Of a stretch of DNA of 42,577 bases, positions 23,199 through 31,030 are shown piece by piece; position 1 is the first letter of the stretch; the number at the start of each line of letters is the position of its first letter. Position numbers and translations under genes: made by a program. This stretch comes from JBASNZ01 sp049657775 (GTDB taxonomy: Bacteria; Actinomycetota; Coriobacteriia; Anaerosomatales; Anaerosomataceae), in contig JBASNZ010000069.1 in the NCBI GenBank assembly GCA_049657775.1, positions 1 through 42,577 of the forward strand, written 5' to 3'. The notes under the pieces were generated by a model. It was not told where the DNA came from. It worked only from the letters and a program-made list of their open reading frames with translations, and made no database searches.

Positions 23199-24026
23199 CT
23201 AAACGCCGAAGACGTGGAAGCCGGCAGGTACCGTGCGGGCGATGACCGCCAGTGTGAGTACAACGACCACGCCGGCGATGGCGATCCACGCCGTCGTCCT
23301 GGCGCTCGCACGCTCGGTGTAGTGCAGACCAAGGTACGTGGCGAAAACGGCCCACGCGACGCCGGCAAGCATGACTCGAGGATCCTGCCACCAGCCCGGA
23401 GGATCGGTTTCGAACGCGCGTACAACACCCAGGATGAGTCCGGCCGTGTACGCGGGAAACGCGAACGCGATGGCGCGACGCGCGAGCAGATCGATGTTGC
23501 CAAGCGACGGCAGCCGCTTGAAGAGCATGTTCCGTTTGCGGCCCTTGAGCTGCCTCTCCTGCAGGATATAGGCGAGTGCGGCGAGTGCGCCGATGATGAA
23601 TCCTGCGTTCGCGAACACGATAAGCGCAACGTGGATGCCGATCTTCCAGTTCTCCACAAGCGGCGATACGTTCCCATGCGCGGTCCCGCCGATGAGCTGC
23701 GATATGACCATGAGCGCCGAGGCGGCCGGCACCGCGAGTGTACCGTAGACCTTGAACTTGATGAGGTGCTCCACGATGAAGTAGATCATCACGAGCGCCC
23801 ACGCGGAGAGGATCAGCTGGTTGGGTCCATCAAGCCGTGTCCCCTCCTCGGCCACGGACCGCATCCCGATCGACGCGGTATGGCACAAGAAGCCGGCACC
23901 CGTAAGAAACGTCGCGTACCACGAGTACGCGGGCCGCTTGCTCAAGAAGTGGTAGGCGTAAAGAACGGTTGCCGCGGCGTACAACAGCGTCGCGAACCAG
24001 AACGCGATGACTGCTGCGGTCAGCAC
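23199..24026 (-). CDS. CcsA/HemX-type cytochrome c assembly membrane protein
   Basis: An integral membrane protein of 275 aa with about eight hydrophobic segments, belonging to the heme-handling CcsA/CcmC/HemX superfamily. A remnant of the tryptophan-rich motif is seen as PPGWWQDPRVMLAGVAW near residue 215, less canonical than WGxxWxWDPKE. Conserved histidines occur in FLCHTASIGMRS, VENWKIGIHVAL and the closing YLGLHYTE. In Bacilli HemX affects HemA levels; CcsA proteins carry heme to apocytochrome. Its place between ccmD and a Met8-like gene allows either role. The GTG start has GGGGA five bases upstream. Confidence 0.75.
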   Translation of the reverse strand: MLTAAVIAFWFATLLYAAATVLYAYHFLSKRPAYSWYATFLTGAGFLCHTASIGMRSVAEEGTRLDGPNQLILSAWALVMIYFIVEHLIKFKVYGTLAVPAASALMVISQLIGGTAHGNVSPLVENWKIGIHVALIVFANAGFIIGALAALAYILQERQLKGRKRNMLFKRLPSLGNIDLLARRAIAFAFPAYTAGLILGVVRAFETDPPGWWQDPRVMLAGVAWAVFATYLGLHYTERASARTTAWIAIAGVVVVLTLAVIARTVPAGFHVFGV

Positions 24027-24035
24027 GTGTATCCC

Positions 24036-24209
24036 CTACCCCTGCTCGCGACGCTTGAGCGACTCCTCGAGCACGCCCATCTCCTTTTCCAGCCGGCGCA
24101 GCCGGGCGAACACGAGCGCGACGAAGCCGAGAAGTCCCACCCAGATGAGGGCGTAGGCCCAGATGACGAACGGGGCCTGGGGCATGACCTGCGAGTAGAT
24201 CTCCTGCAT
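24036..24209 (-). CDS. ccmD: CcmD-like small membrane protein
   Basis: A 57-aa protein starting MQEIYSQVMPQAPFVIWAYA, with one membrane helix (about residues 13-35) followed by a basic, charged tail, FARLRRLEKEMGVLEESLKR. This is the layout of CcmD, which helps release holo-CcmE from the CcmABC complex. The ATG has GGAGG six bases upstream and starts two bases after the ccmC stop, so it is clearly part of the operon. The size and position are diagnostic; sequence conservation in CcmD is always low. Confidence 0.8.
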   Translation of the reverse strand: MQEIYSQVMPQAPFVIWAYALIWVGLLGFVALVFARLRRLEKEMGVLEESLKRREQG

Positions 24210-24211
24210 CG

Positions 24212-24895
24212 TTAGCCTCCAACCGAGATCTTGAGCGCATCAAGGCGCTCCCGAAGCTGCTCTTCACGCAACCGGAGCTGATAGAACGCGTAACCGAGCA
24301 TGAGCATACCGACCTGCGCCACGATGAACGTGATGAGCATCGGGGGTTCCAGGCCGCCGCCCTTGAAGACAACGGGGTGCGTGCTCTGCGCGAACCGGGT
24401 GATGAAGAACGATATCGGCGCGTCGATGAACGCGAGGATGCCGAAGGCCGCCGCGTACGTGGCCCGCTTCTCCTCATCCTCGACCGAGTTACGCAGCACG
24501 AAGTAGCCGATCACCAGCAGCGTCAGGATGAAGTACGTGGTGAGACGTGGCTCCCACTGCCACCAGACGTTCCATTCGACCCGGGTCCACAGGATGCCGG
24601 TGGCCATGGTGAGCAGCACGAAGAACAGCGTCACTTCGGTCGCGATGCGAGCCTTGGTGTCGTACTCGCGCTTCTTCGTCATGAGGAACTTGATGCCGTA
24701 AAACGCGGTGAAGAAGAACACGAGGAACGATGCCTCGGCGACCGGCACGTGGAAGTAGAAGATCTTCTGAGCGAAGTCCACGCGGCCGTCGGGGTACAGG
24801 CTCGACGGCGCCCAGTAGAACGTCATGATGAACGCCGCCGTGGTGATCGTCGCGCCAAGCGCGAGCATCACTTCGGGAAGAAACGAGCGTTTCAA
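24212..24895 (-). CDS. ccmC: Heme-handling permease CcmC
   Basis: Loads heme onto CcmE at the outer face of the membrane. It has six membrane segments, the periplasmic KIFYFHVPVAEA with a conserved His, the tryptophan motif WNVWWQWEPRLTTY, and a second conserved His in QSTHPVVFKGGG. The start is taken as the TTG at 24895, which has AGAGGAGG eight bases upstream, giving 227 aa. A GTG at 24922 would overlap ccmB by 8 bp but lacks a good ribosome site. It is encoded between ccmB and ccmD. Confidence 0.92.
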   Translation of the reverse strand: MKRSFLPEVMLALGATITTAAFIMTFYWAPSSLYPDGRVDFAQKIFYFHVPVAEASFLVFFFTAFYGIKFLMTKKREYDTKARIATEVTLFFVLLTMATGILWTRVEWNVWWQWEPRLTTYFILTLLVIGYFVLRNSVEDEEKRATYAAAFGILAFIDAPISFFITRFAQSTHPVVFKGGGLEPPMLITFIVAQVGMLMLGYAFYQLRLREEQLRERLDALKISVGG

Positions 24896-24914
24896 GCCGT
24901 GCACCTCCTCTAGA

Positions 24915-25619
24915 TCAGGCACCGATGACGAACTCGTACAGTCCGTATGCCACGGCCACCATTATGACATCGAATGCGGCGATCCACGCCATCCAGCCCC
25001 AGAAGGCCGCGACGGTACCCGGACCACCGATAACAGCCGCAAAGGTGGCACCGACGGCTGCGCGGAGCAGCGGGTACTCGAGCGGGACGAAGAGCACGGC
25101 GAGCATGACGTCCTTGCCTGTCGTGTTCACCGAGATGGTCGCAAGTAGCGTTCCGACGCCGGAGATGCCGATGGACGCGCCGAAGAGCACCAGCGCGATC
25201 ATCCAGATCGGGTTCCCGATGCCTTCCTTGCCTTGCAAGAACAGAAATGAGAACACGGGCAGCGAGAGGAACTCGACCACCATGAGGAAGATCAGGTTTC
25301 CCACGAACTTGGCGAGGAAGATGATGGGCCGGTCGACCGGCGAGAGCAGCAGCGCCTCGAGGCACCCTTGGTCCTTCTCGTGTACGAAGGAGCGGTTAAG
25401 GCCAAGCATCGACATGAAGATGAAGGCCACCCAGATGAGTCCCGGCATCACCAGGCGCACGTCGAAATTCTCTCCCGCCTCGGTCAGTGCCACCTGGTAG
25501 ACGACCATCGTGAGGATGGCGTACAGCCCCATCGATGTGATCATCTCTTTGGTGCGGAGCTCCATCACGATGTCTTTGCGCAGGATCGCCTTGAACTGGC
25601 GCCAGCCCAGACCCTTCAT
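24915..25619 (-). CDS. ccmB: Heme exporter membrane subunit CcmB
   Basis: Membrane partner of the CcmA ATPase in the complex that frees holo-CcmE. The 234-aa protein has six hydrophobic segments, an N-terminal ILRKDIVMELRTKE, and FVHEKDQGCLEALLLSPVDR in the first cytoplasmic region, the clearest CcmB signature. The end (GWMAWIAAFDVIMVAVAYGL) forms the last helix. The ATG directly follows the ccmA stop (TAGATG). Confidence 0.93.
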   Translation of the reverse strand: MKGLGWRQFKAILRKDIVMELRTKEMITSMGLYAILTMVVYQVALTEAGENFDVRLVMPGLIWVAFIFMSMLGLNRSFVHEKDQGCLEALLLSPVDRPIIFLAKFVGNLIFLMVVEFLSLPVFSFLFLQGKEGIGNPIWMIALVLFGASIGISGVGTLLATISVNTTGKDVMLAVLFVPLEYPLLRAAVGATFAAVIGGPGTVAAFWGWMAWIAAFDVIMVAVAYGLYEFVIGA

Positions 25620-26357
25620 CTACGCCACCCCCGTGCCGACGGTGGCGCGATAGGTCTCGCGGAACACAGCCTCGTCGATCGCCTCGCGCGGCTCGAACAT
25701 CACGACCTTGCCGTTGGCGAGGATGAGCGCGTGGGAGCACAGCTCCAGGCCCTTATCCAGATCGTGGCTGATCATCACGAACGTGTGATCGCCGCGAATG
25801 TTCGCGATCAGGTTGTCTAAGATGTCCATCGCATGCGGATCGAGACCCGAGTACGGCTCGTCCAAGAACAGCACGTCCGGTCGGTGCAGCAGCGCCCGCG
25901 CGATGGAGAGCCTCTGCAACATCCCTCGCGAGAACGTCCGCACAACATCCAGCCGCCGGTGATCGAGTTCAACGTCCACGAGCAGCTCACGAACGCGTTC
26001 AGCCGGATTCTCCACGCCGTACATCTCCGAGAAGAACAACAGGTTCTCCTCGGCGGTAAGGTCCGGGTAGAGCAACGGGTTGTGGCTGATGAGCCCGATA
26101 CGGTGCCGCAGCTCGACCGCTTGCTCGATGACATCCAGCCCGAAGATGGTCGCTTCCCCGCTTGTGGGGTTGAGCAGTGTCGTCAGTACCTTCACGAGCG
26201 TGGTCTTGCCCGCGCCGTTGGGGCCGAAGATGGACAGGAACGCACCAGCCGGCAGCGAGAACGACACGTCATCGAGCGCCTTACGCAGGCCGAAGGCCCG
26301 GGTGAGACCCCGGACCTCCACCGCCGCGTCGTTGGCTACAGCGCCCCCCATGGGCAT
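25620..26357 (-). CDS. ccmA: ABC transporter ATPase CcmA
   Basis: ATP-binding subunit of the CcmABCD complex. Walker A is GPNGAGKTTL, the Q-loop region is ISHNPLLYPDLTAEE, the ABC signature is a modified FSRGMLQRLSIARAL, Walker B is VLFLDEPYSGLD, and the H-loop is ISHD. The length of 245 aa is slightly longer than proteobacterial CcmA. ATG codons at 26357 and 26351 are both usable. It starts 3 bp after the ccmF stop. Confidence 0.92.
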   Translation of the reverse strand: MPMGGAVANDAAVEVRGLTRAFGLRKALDDVSFSLPAGAFLSIFGPNGAGKTTLVKVLTTLLNPTSGEATIFGLDVIEQAVELRHRIGLISHNPLLYPDLTAEENLLFFSEMYGVENPAERVRELLVDVELDHRRLDVVRTFSRGMLQRLSIARALLHRPDVLFLDEPYSGLDPHAMDILDNLIANIRGDHTFVMISHDLDKGLELCSHALILANGKVVMFEPREAIDEAVFRETYRATVGTGVA

Positions 26358-26360
26358 GCC

Positions 26361-28424
26361 TTACGCCGCCCGAAGCTGGCGCTTGGGCCACATGGCCAAA
26401 CCGCTGCCGACGATCGTGATGATGAAGCCGGCCCAGACCCACCACTGCATGGGGAAGAACTTGACCGTCACCGAAGCCTGCTCGTCTTGCGTGAGGCCCG
26501 CGAACGACACGAAGACGTCCTTAAGCGGCTCCTGGATGAGGGCGACCTTCTGCGTCGACTGGTTCTGGCTCTTCAGCTGGACCGGGAACACCATGTGCGG
26601 GCCGATAGTCCCGATGGAACGACCGTTCTTGGCAACGGCCATATCGAGCGTGACGACCCCGTCGCCATTCTCGGCCGTGACGTCGGTCAGGCCTTGCACG
26701 GTGAACTCGTACGCGCCTGCGGAGATCTTGGAACCAGGCGTCGTGGGCACCACGAGGTCGAACGACTGCACGAACATGGTGGAGCCGATGAGACCCACGA
26801 GGATCACGCCCATGCCCAGGTGCGTGATGTACCCGCCCGACTGCGTCCGCGCCTTGGTGAGGATGTGCCACAGCGCCGTGCCGAAGCCCTCGCTCCTGGC
26901 GGCGGCGCGTTTCTTGGCACCGTCGATGAACAGGTAGATCGGCAACGCTATCGCGAGCGCGGCGACCATGAGCCCGATGACCGCGGTCACGTGGTTCACG
27001 AGCGCGCTCGAGCCCGCCTTAGCGGTGTAGTACGGCAGCATGCTCGTGGCGAAGATGGTGAGGAACACCGCGCTCAGTCCCACTGCGCCAACGACCGGCC
27101 ACTTGGCGCGCGACCAGAACGCGCTCCAACCGGCGCCGCCCCACGAGAGGATCGGGCACACGGCCATCACGAGGATGTAGAAGATGCCGAGCGGTCGCGC
27201 GAGCATGTCATACGTGGCGGCGCCGAAGGTCATCCCGCCAGCGGGCATCCATGTGGGAAGCGACTGTGCCAGCGTCAGATACGTCACCAGGACCGCCGCG
27301 ATGAGCATGATCACGTTGTTGAAGTAGTACGACCCCTCCTTGGAGAAGATCTTCTCGAAGGAGTCATTGCCCTTGAGCGACTCTCTGCGGATGATGATGC
27401 CCGCCACCACCACAGCGAGCGAGCCGATCATCATGCCCAAGAAGAGCCAGAACGACAGCGGGTCCTCCTGGAACGCGTGGACCGACTGCACGATGCCCGA
27501 GCGCGTGATGAACGTGCCGAGGAGCACGAAGACGAACGTCACGGCGGCCATGAACATCGTCCAGGCCTTGAAGCCACCGCGCTTGCGGTAGACGGTCATC
27601 GAGTGCAACAGGCCGACGCCCGTGAGCCACGGAAGCAGGGATGCGTTCTCGACCGGGTCCCATGCCCAGTAGCCGCCAAACGCGAGCTCGATGTACGCCC
27701 ACACCGACCCGAGGCCGATACCCACGCCCAGAAGCAGCCACGAGAACACGGCGATGCGGTCCGATGCCTCCACCCACTTCTTGGACGTGTCGCCGATGAA
27801 GAGTGCGGCAAGCGCAAAGGCAAAGGGCACCGTAAGCCCGGCGTACCCCAGGAAGAGCGTGGGTGGATGCGCCACCATCGCCCAGGTCTGCAACAACGGG
27901 TTCATCGCGGCGTCGATCAAGAGCGCGCCCGTCGTCGGGTCGAGGTACTCGGCAGGCAGCAGCTTGAACGGGTTGTTCAGAGGGATGAACAGGGCCGCCA
28001 GGAAGAACAGCTGCACGAAGTTGAGGATGCCCACCGCGGTGGACGACAGCCTGTCCTCGCCCTTGATGGCCTTGTAGGCAACGAAGGCCGCGAAGATCGC
28101 GAGCAGCCATTCCCAGAACAGGAGCGAGCCCTCGCGACCGGCCCAGACGCCGGACAGCTTGTACAGCCACGACCAGAAGCCGACGATCGTCGGGTGGTTG
28201 TAAGCGACGTACTCGAGCGAGTAGTTACCGCCGAGAAACGCCGACGCCAGCAGCAGGATCGCAAGGGACGTGAAGCCCAGCACCCCGAACGTGAGGTAGT
28301 TGCCGAGCTTGCGCATCGGCCCGCCGGAGCCCGACGCGCTCGCAAATGCCGTGCTTGCGAGTGCGGCAAACGCCGAGATGCTCGCGAACGCCAGTAGCAG
28401 GTTGCCCAGATCGTTCAGACCCAT
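26361..28424 (-). CDS. ccmF: Heme lyase subunit CcmF
   Basis: Large membrane protein that joins heme from CcmE to apocytochrome CxxCH sites. The 687-aa sequence has about 14-15 membrane segments and the canonical tryptophan motif GGYWAWDPVENASLLPWL near residue 235. HNHP-like (YNHPTIVGFWSW) and VAHPPTLFLGY histidines are present, as is the ITRSGIVQSVHAF loop. The ATG has GGAG five bases upstream and lies 67 bp after ccmE. CcmH, CcmI and CcmG are absent from the operon, so CcmF may act alone here. Confidence 0.95.
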   Translation of the reverse strand: MGLNDLGNLLLAFASISAFAALASTAFASASGSGGPMRKLGNYLTFGVLGFTSLAILLLASAFLGGNYSLEYVAYNHPTIVGFWSWLYKLSGVWAGREGSLLFWEWLLAIFAAFVAYKAIKGEDRLSSTAVGILNFVQLFFLAALFIPLNNPFKLLPAEYLDPTTGALLIDAAMNPLLQTWAMVAHPPTLFLGYAGLTVPFAFALAALFIGDTSKKWVEASDRIAVFSWLLLGVGIGLGSVWAYIELAFGGYWAWDPVENASLLPWLTGVGLLHSMTVYRKRGGFKAWTMFMAAVTFVFVLLGTFITRSGIVQSVHAFQEDPLSFWLFLGMMIGSLAVVVAGIIIRRESLKGNDSFEKIFSKEGSYYFNNVIMLIAAVLVTYLTLAQSLPTWMPAGGMTFGAATYDMLARPLGIFYILVMAVCPILSWGGAGWSAFWSRAKWPVVGAVGLSAVFLTIFATSMLPYYTAKAGSSALVNHVTAVIGLMVAALAIALPIYLFIDGAKKRAAARSEGFGTALWHILTKARTQSGGYITHLGMGVILVGLIGSTMFVQSFDLVVPTTPGSKISAGAYEFTVQGLTDVTAENGDGVVTLDMAVAKNGRSIGTIGPHMVFPVQLKSQNQSTQKVALIQEPLKDVFVSFAGLTQDEQASVTVKFFPMQWWVWAGFIITIVGSGLAMWPKRQLRAA

Positions 28425-28491
28425 GCCGTCTCCGATCGATTCCTCGCCGCGTCCACGCGACGACGCTCAGGATGTCGGTCTTTGCGTGATG

Positions 28492-29172
28492 CTACTTCTC
28501 GGCTTCGTCCAGCGCGACCTCGGTCGCCTCGAACGTGCCGGCCTCGGTGAGAGAGCCCTGGATGACCACTTTGGCGCCGTCCTCCACGCCCTGCGGAAGC
28601 GCGCCGCTCCAGACGATGTCGATCGTCTGGCCACCGCTGGACATCGTGCCCACGACGAATCGTGCGGCGGAACCGGCCGGCTTGACGCTGCCGTTTACCA
28701 CATAGCCTGTGATTGCGACCGGCTTGCCCAGGAGATCGCTCTTGAGCAGCGCGTCGACGGTTAGCGCATCCGTGGCCGAGGCGTACTTGCTCGGGCACTG
28801 CGTGATAAGCGTCTTGGCCGTGACCAGCCTGTTCTCGTCGACGATACCGGTGACGATCGCGATGGTGCCATCACCGAACGCGCTCGGAACGGGTCCGTCC
28901 CACAGAACCTTGAGGGTGGGGCCGTTGTCATCGTCCATCTGCCGAATCTCGAACGTAAGAGGATTGGCACCCGGACTCCACGAGCCGGCAACGACCGGCC
29001 CCTGGACCTGCACTTGCTTGCCCACAAGCGCCTCGTCCGAGAGAACCTCGGCCACCGACTTCTTGTACGCACCGGCACCGATGCCCTGGCTGGCGCCGAA
29101 GATGAGGGCAGCCACAACGACGAGAACCAGTACGGTCACGCCGATGAGACGCTGCTTGGCCCGCTTGTTCAC
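28492..29172 (-). CDS. ccmE: Heme chaperone CcmE with duplicated OB domain
   Basis: Membrane-anchored heme carrier between CcmC and CcmF. The 226-aa protein has one N-terminal helix (residues ~9-30) and an OB-fold domain ending in CPSKY at 126-130. That is the CxxxY variant, in which Cys replaces the usual heme-binding His. A second OB-like domain (about 144-226) repeats the LVGKQVQVQG / GPTLKVLWDGPVP pattern as LLGKPVAITG / GQTIDIVWSGALP but has no CxxxY. Normal CcmE has one such domain and about 150 aa. The GTG at 29172 fits the AAGGAG site better than the GTG at 29178. It is the first gene of the operon. Confidence 0.88.
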   Translation of the reverse strand: MNKRAKQRLIGVTVLVLVVVAALIFGASQGIGAGAYKKSVAEVLSDEALVGKQVQVQGPVVAGSWSPGANPLTFEIRQMDDDNGPTLKVLWDGPVPSAFGDGTIAIVTGIVDENRLVTAKTLITQCPSKYASATDALTVDALLKSDLLGKPVAITGYVVNGSVKPAGSAARFVVGTMSSGGQTIDIVWSGALPQGVEDGAKVVIQGSLTEAGTFEATEVALDEAEK

Positions 29173-29308
29173 CAGCACCCACTCCTTCGTTCATGTTCAC
29201 GCGCCGTCAAGGCGCGGAATCTGTCGGTATGCGGCAGGCATGCGAAGGGGCGGACTAGTGGGATCCGCCGGGGGATGCACCGCATTGCGCTACCTGCTTG
29301 GCCTGAAC
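29173..29308 (-). ncRNA. 5' leader of the ccm operon
   Basis: The predicted 136-nt leader begins GUUCAGGC, like the hemA leader. It can form nested stems ATGCGG/CCGCAT and GGCGGA/TCCGCC, and a separate 6-bp hairpin CGCGCC-GTCAA-type loop-GGCGCG (29200-29216) just before the ribosome site. Its first five bases can pair with UGAAC next to that hairpin. The long perfect pseudoknot arms of the hemA leader are not conserved here. Confidence 0.4.
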
Positions 29309-29343
29309 ACTCGGATAGTACCATCCGTACGCGAGGGTAACAA
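29309..29343 (-). promoter_or_regulatory. ccmE operon promoter
   Basis: On the minus strand TTGTTA (29343-29338), a 17-bp spacer, and TACTAT (29320-29315) predict a start at 29308. The spacer shares GTACGnATGGTA with the hemA promoter. A gap-free comparison of the two promoter regions, from the base before the -35 to the start of the transcript, gives about 33 identities in 46 positions. Confidence 0.55.
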
Positions 29344-29403
29344 ACCTTAGTTCGAGCGAAATGAGCAAACCCTATGCCGATGCTTGACGCGTGATAGGCG
29401 TGC

Positions 29404-30168
29404 TCAGACGTTCCGCGAATGGATGATGAGCAACCCCTTGAGGGTCAGGTCGTCGTCCACGTCGGTCACGGTCTGACACAGCGGCGCCATTCGACCGGCC
29501 AGGCCACCCGTCGCCACAACGCGACACTGAGTGCCGATCTCGTCCCAGGCACGACGCACGAGTCCGTCCACCCTCGCCGCCTCGCCCAGAAGCAGGCCCG
29601 CCTGTACGGACTCGCGGGTGTTGGTGCCGATAACCTTCGAAGGCGGCTCCAGGTCGACCTTCGCGAGCCGTGCCGCGCGGGAGAACAGCGCTTCGGCGCT
29701 GGTCTCAACCCCGGGTGCGATGGCTCCGCCGAGGTACGCCCCGTCGGCGTCGATAACATCGAGTGTGGTCGCCGTGCCAAAATCGACCACGATCACGGGA
29801 CCCCCGTAGGCAGCGTATGCGGCCACGCCGTTGACGATGCGGTCCGCCCCTACCTCGTGCGGGTTATCGTACTTGATGGGCATGCCCGTCTTTATGCCGG
29901 GTCCCACGATCATCGGCGGGCGTCCGGTGGCGCGCTCGGCCATCTCCTGATAGTGGTCCGTGAGCGCGGGGACCACCGATGAGAGGACGATGCTACTCAC
30001 GTCGGCCCAGTCGAGGCCGTCGAGGGCGAGCAGCGCACCGATCTTGACCCGCAGTTCGTCCGCGGTGAGCGTGGCGTCGGTCGCCATACGCCAATGCCCA
30101 TTGAGCGTGTCTCCGTCGAACGATCCAAGCACCGTCTGCGTGTTGCCAACGTCGATTCCAAGTATCAT
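29404..30168 (-). CDS. coaX: Type III pantothenate kinase
   Basis: Phosphorylates pantothenate in the first step of coenzyme A synthesis. It shows ILGIDVGNTQTVLG (phosphate-binding loop) at the N-terminus, PHEVGADRIVNGVAAY, VDFGTATTLDVID, and GGAIAPGVETSAEAL, all standard for CoaX. The length of 254 aa is normal. The ATG at 30168 is preceded by GAGGGGCGACG. It is divergent from the response regulator and lies upstream of the ccm promoter. Confidence 0.94.
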   Translation of the reverse strand: MILGIDVGNTQTVLGSFDGDTLNGHWRMATDATLTADELRVKIGALLALDGLDWADVSSIVLSSVVPALTDHYQEMAERATGRPPMIVGPGIKTGMPIKYDNPHEVGADRIVNGVAAYAAYGGPVIVVDFGTATTLDVIDADGAYLGGAIAPGVETSAEALFSRAARLAKVDLEPPSKVIGTNTRESVQAGLLLGEAARVDGLVRRAWDEIGTQCRVVATGGLAGRMAPLCQTVTDVDDDLTLKGLLIIHSRNV

Positions 30169-30270
30169 CGTCGCCCCTCTCATCCAGGCCGCGCGCGCGG
30201 TCCCGGTGTCGGCGGCGCGTCAGCCTGGTGACAGACGGTCAACGCGCAGCACAAGCCGTAGGTAACGTGG

Positions 30271-30279
30271 TGCTATCAT
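30271..30279 (+). promoter_or_regulatory. Extended -10 promoter of the two-component genes
   Basis: TGCTATCAT fits TGnTATAAT with one mismatch, about 40 bp before the response regulator start codon. No good -35 is seen. Confidence 0.4.
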
Positions 30280-30320
30280 CGGCAACGGCCGAGCATCCGA
30301 GTGAAGCCGGGAGGGGACCC

Positions 30321-31025
30321 ATGACACTGGCACCCGCGCGGATCCTTGTCGTTGACGATGAGGACTCCATCCTGCAGTTCGTATCCTACAACCTTAAGAA
30401 GGAAGGATACGAGGTCACGTGCGCCAAGGACGGCGATGCGGCGCTCCGGTTAGCCGCCGACGCGCCCTTCGATCTCGTTATCCTCGACATCATGCTGCCC
30501 GGCACCGACGGTTACGAGGTGTGCCGCAAGCTGCGGGCGACCACAAGCGTGCCGGTGCTGTTCCTCTCGGCGCGGGACACCGAGCTCGACAAGGTCGTCG
30601 GCCTCGAGCTGGGCGCAGACGACTACCTTGCCAAGCCGTTCGGGATCCGGGAGCTCCAGGCGCGCGTGAAAGCGCTCCTGCGCCGGGCGACCGGCACGAC
30701 CGGCAAGGGCGGGCTGAAGGACGAGTCGCCCTACGAGATCGGCGGCATCCTGATGGACGAGACCGGGCACGAAGCCACATTCGGCGGCACGCTCATCGAT
30801 CTCACGCCACGCGAGTTCGAACTCCTCGCCTGCCTCATGCGCCACGCCGGCAAGGTGCTCTCTCGTGAGCAGCTGCTGCGCGAGGCCTGGGGCTGGCAGT
30901 ACCTGACGGAGACCAAGACCGTCGACACGCACGTCAAACGGCTCCGCGACAAGCTCAGCGCTGCCGGTGCCGACCCGGCCGTCGTTGAAACCGTTCGCGG
31001 CTACGGCTACCGGGTATCGGCGTAG
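30321..31025 (+). CDS. OmpR/PhoB-family response regulator
   Basis: DNA-binding partner of the adjacent histidine kinase. The receiver domain has the acidic pocket VDDED (residues 11-15), the phosphorylation site D56 in LVILDIMLPGTDGYE, and K105 in YLAKPF. The winged-helix effector domain ends with LREAWGWQYLTETKTVDTHV, then KLRDKLSAAG and VRGYGYRV, as in PhoB/MtrA/WalR. The ATG at 30321 has GGAGG six bases upstream, giving 234 aa. It is followed by the kinase gene after 5 bp. The target genes are unknown. Confidence 0.93.
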   Translation: MTLAPARILVVDDEDSILQFVSYNLKKEGYEVTCAKDGDAALRLAADAPFDLVILDIMLPGTDGYEVCRKLRATTSVPVLFLSARDTELDKVVGLELGADDYLAKPFGIRELQARVKALLRRATGTTGKGGLKDESPYEIGGILMDETGHEATFGGTLIDLTPREFELLACLMRHAGKVLSREQLLREAWGWQYLTETKTVDTHVKRLRDKLSAAGADPAVVETVRGYGYRVSA

Positions 31026-31030
31026 CGTCC

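Noticed and set aside
25833..28397. Very long plus-strand open frame (about 850 codons)
   Set aside because: It is antisense to ccmA and ccmF, which have clear family motifs. Its translation is rich in Arg, His, Glu and Asp with no domain, as expected from the opposite strand of GC-rich genes.
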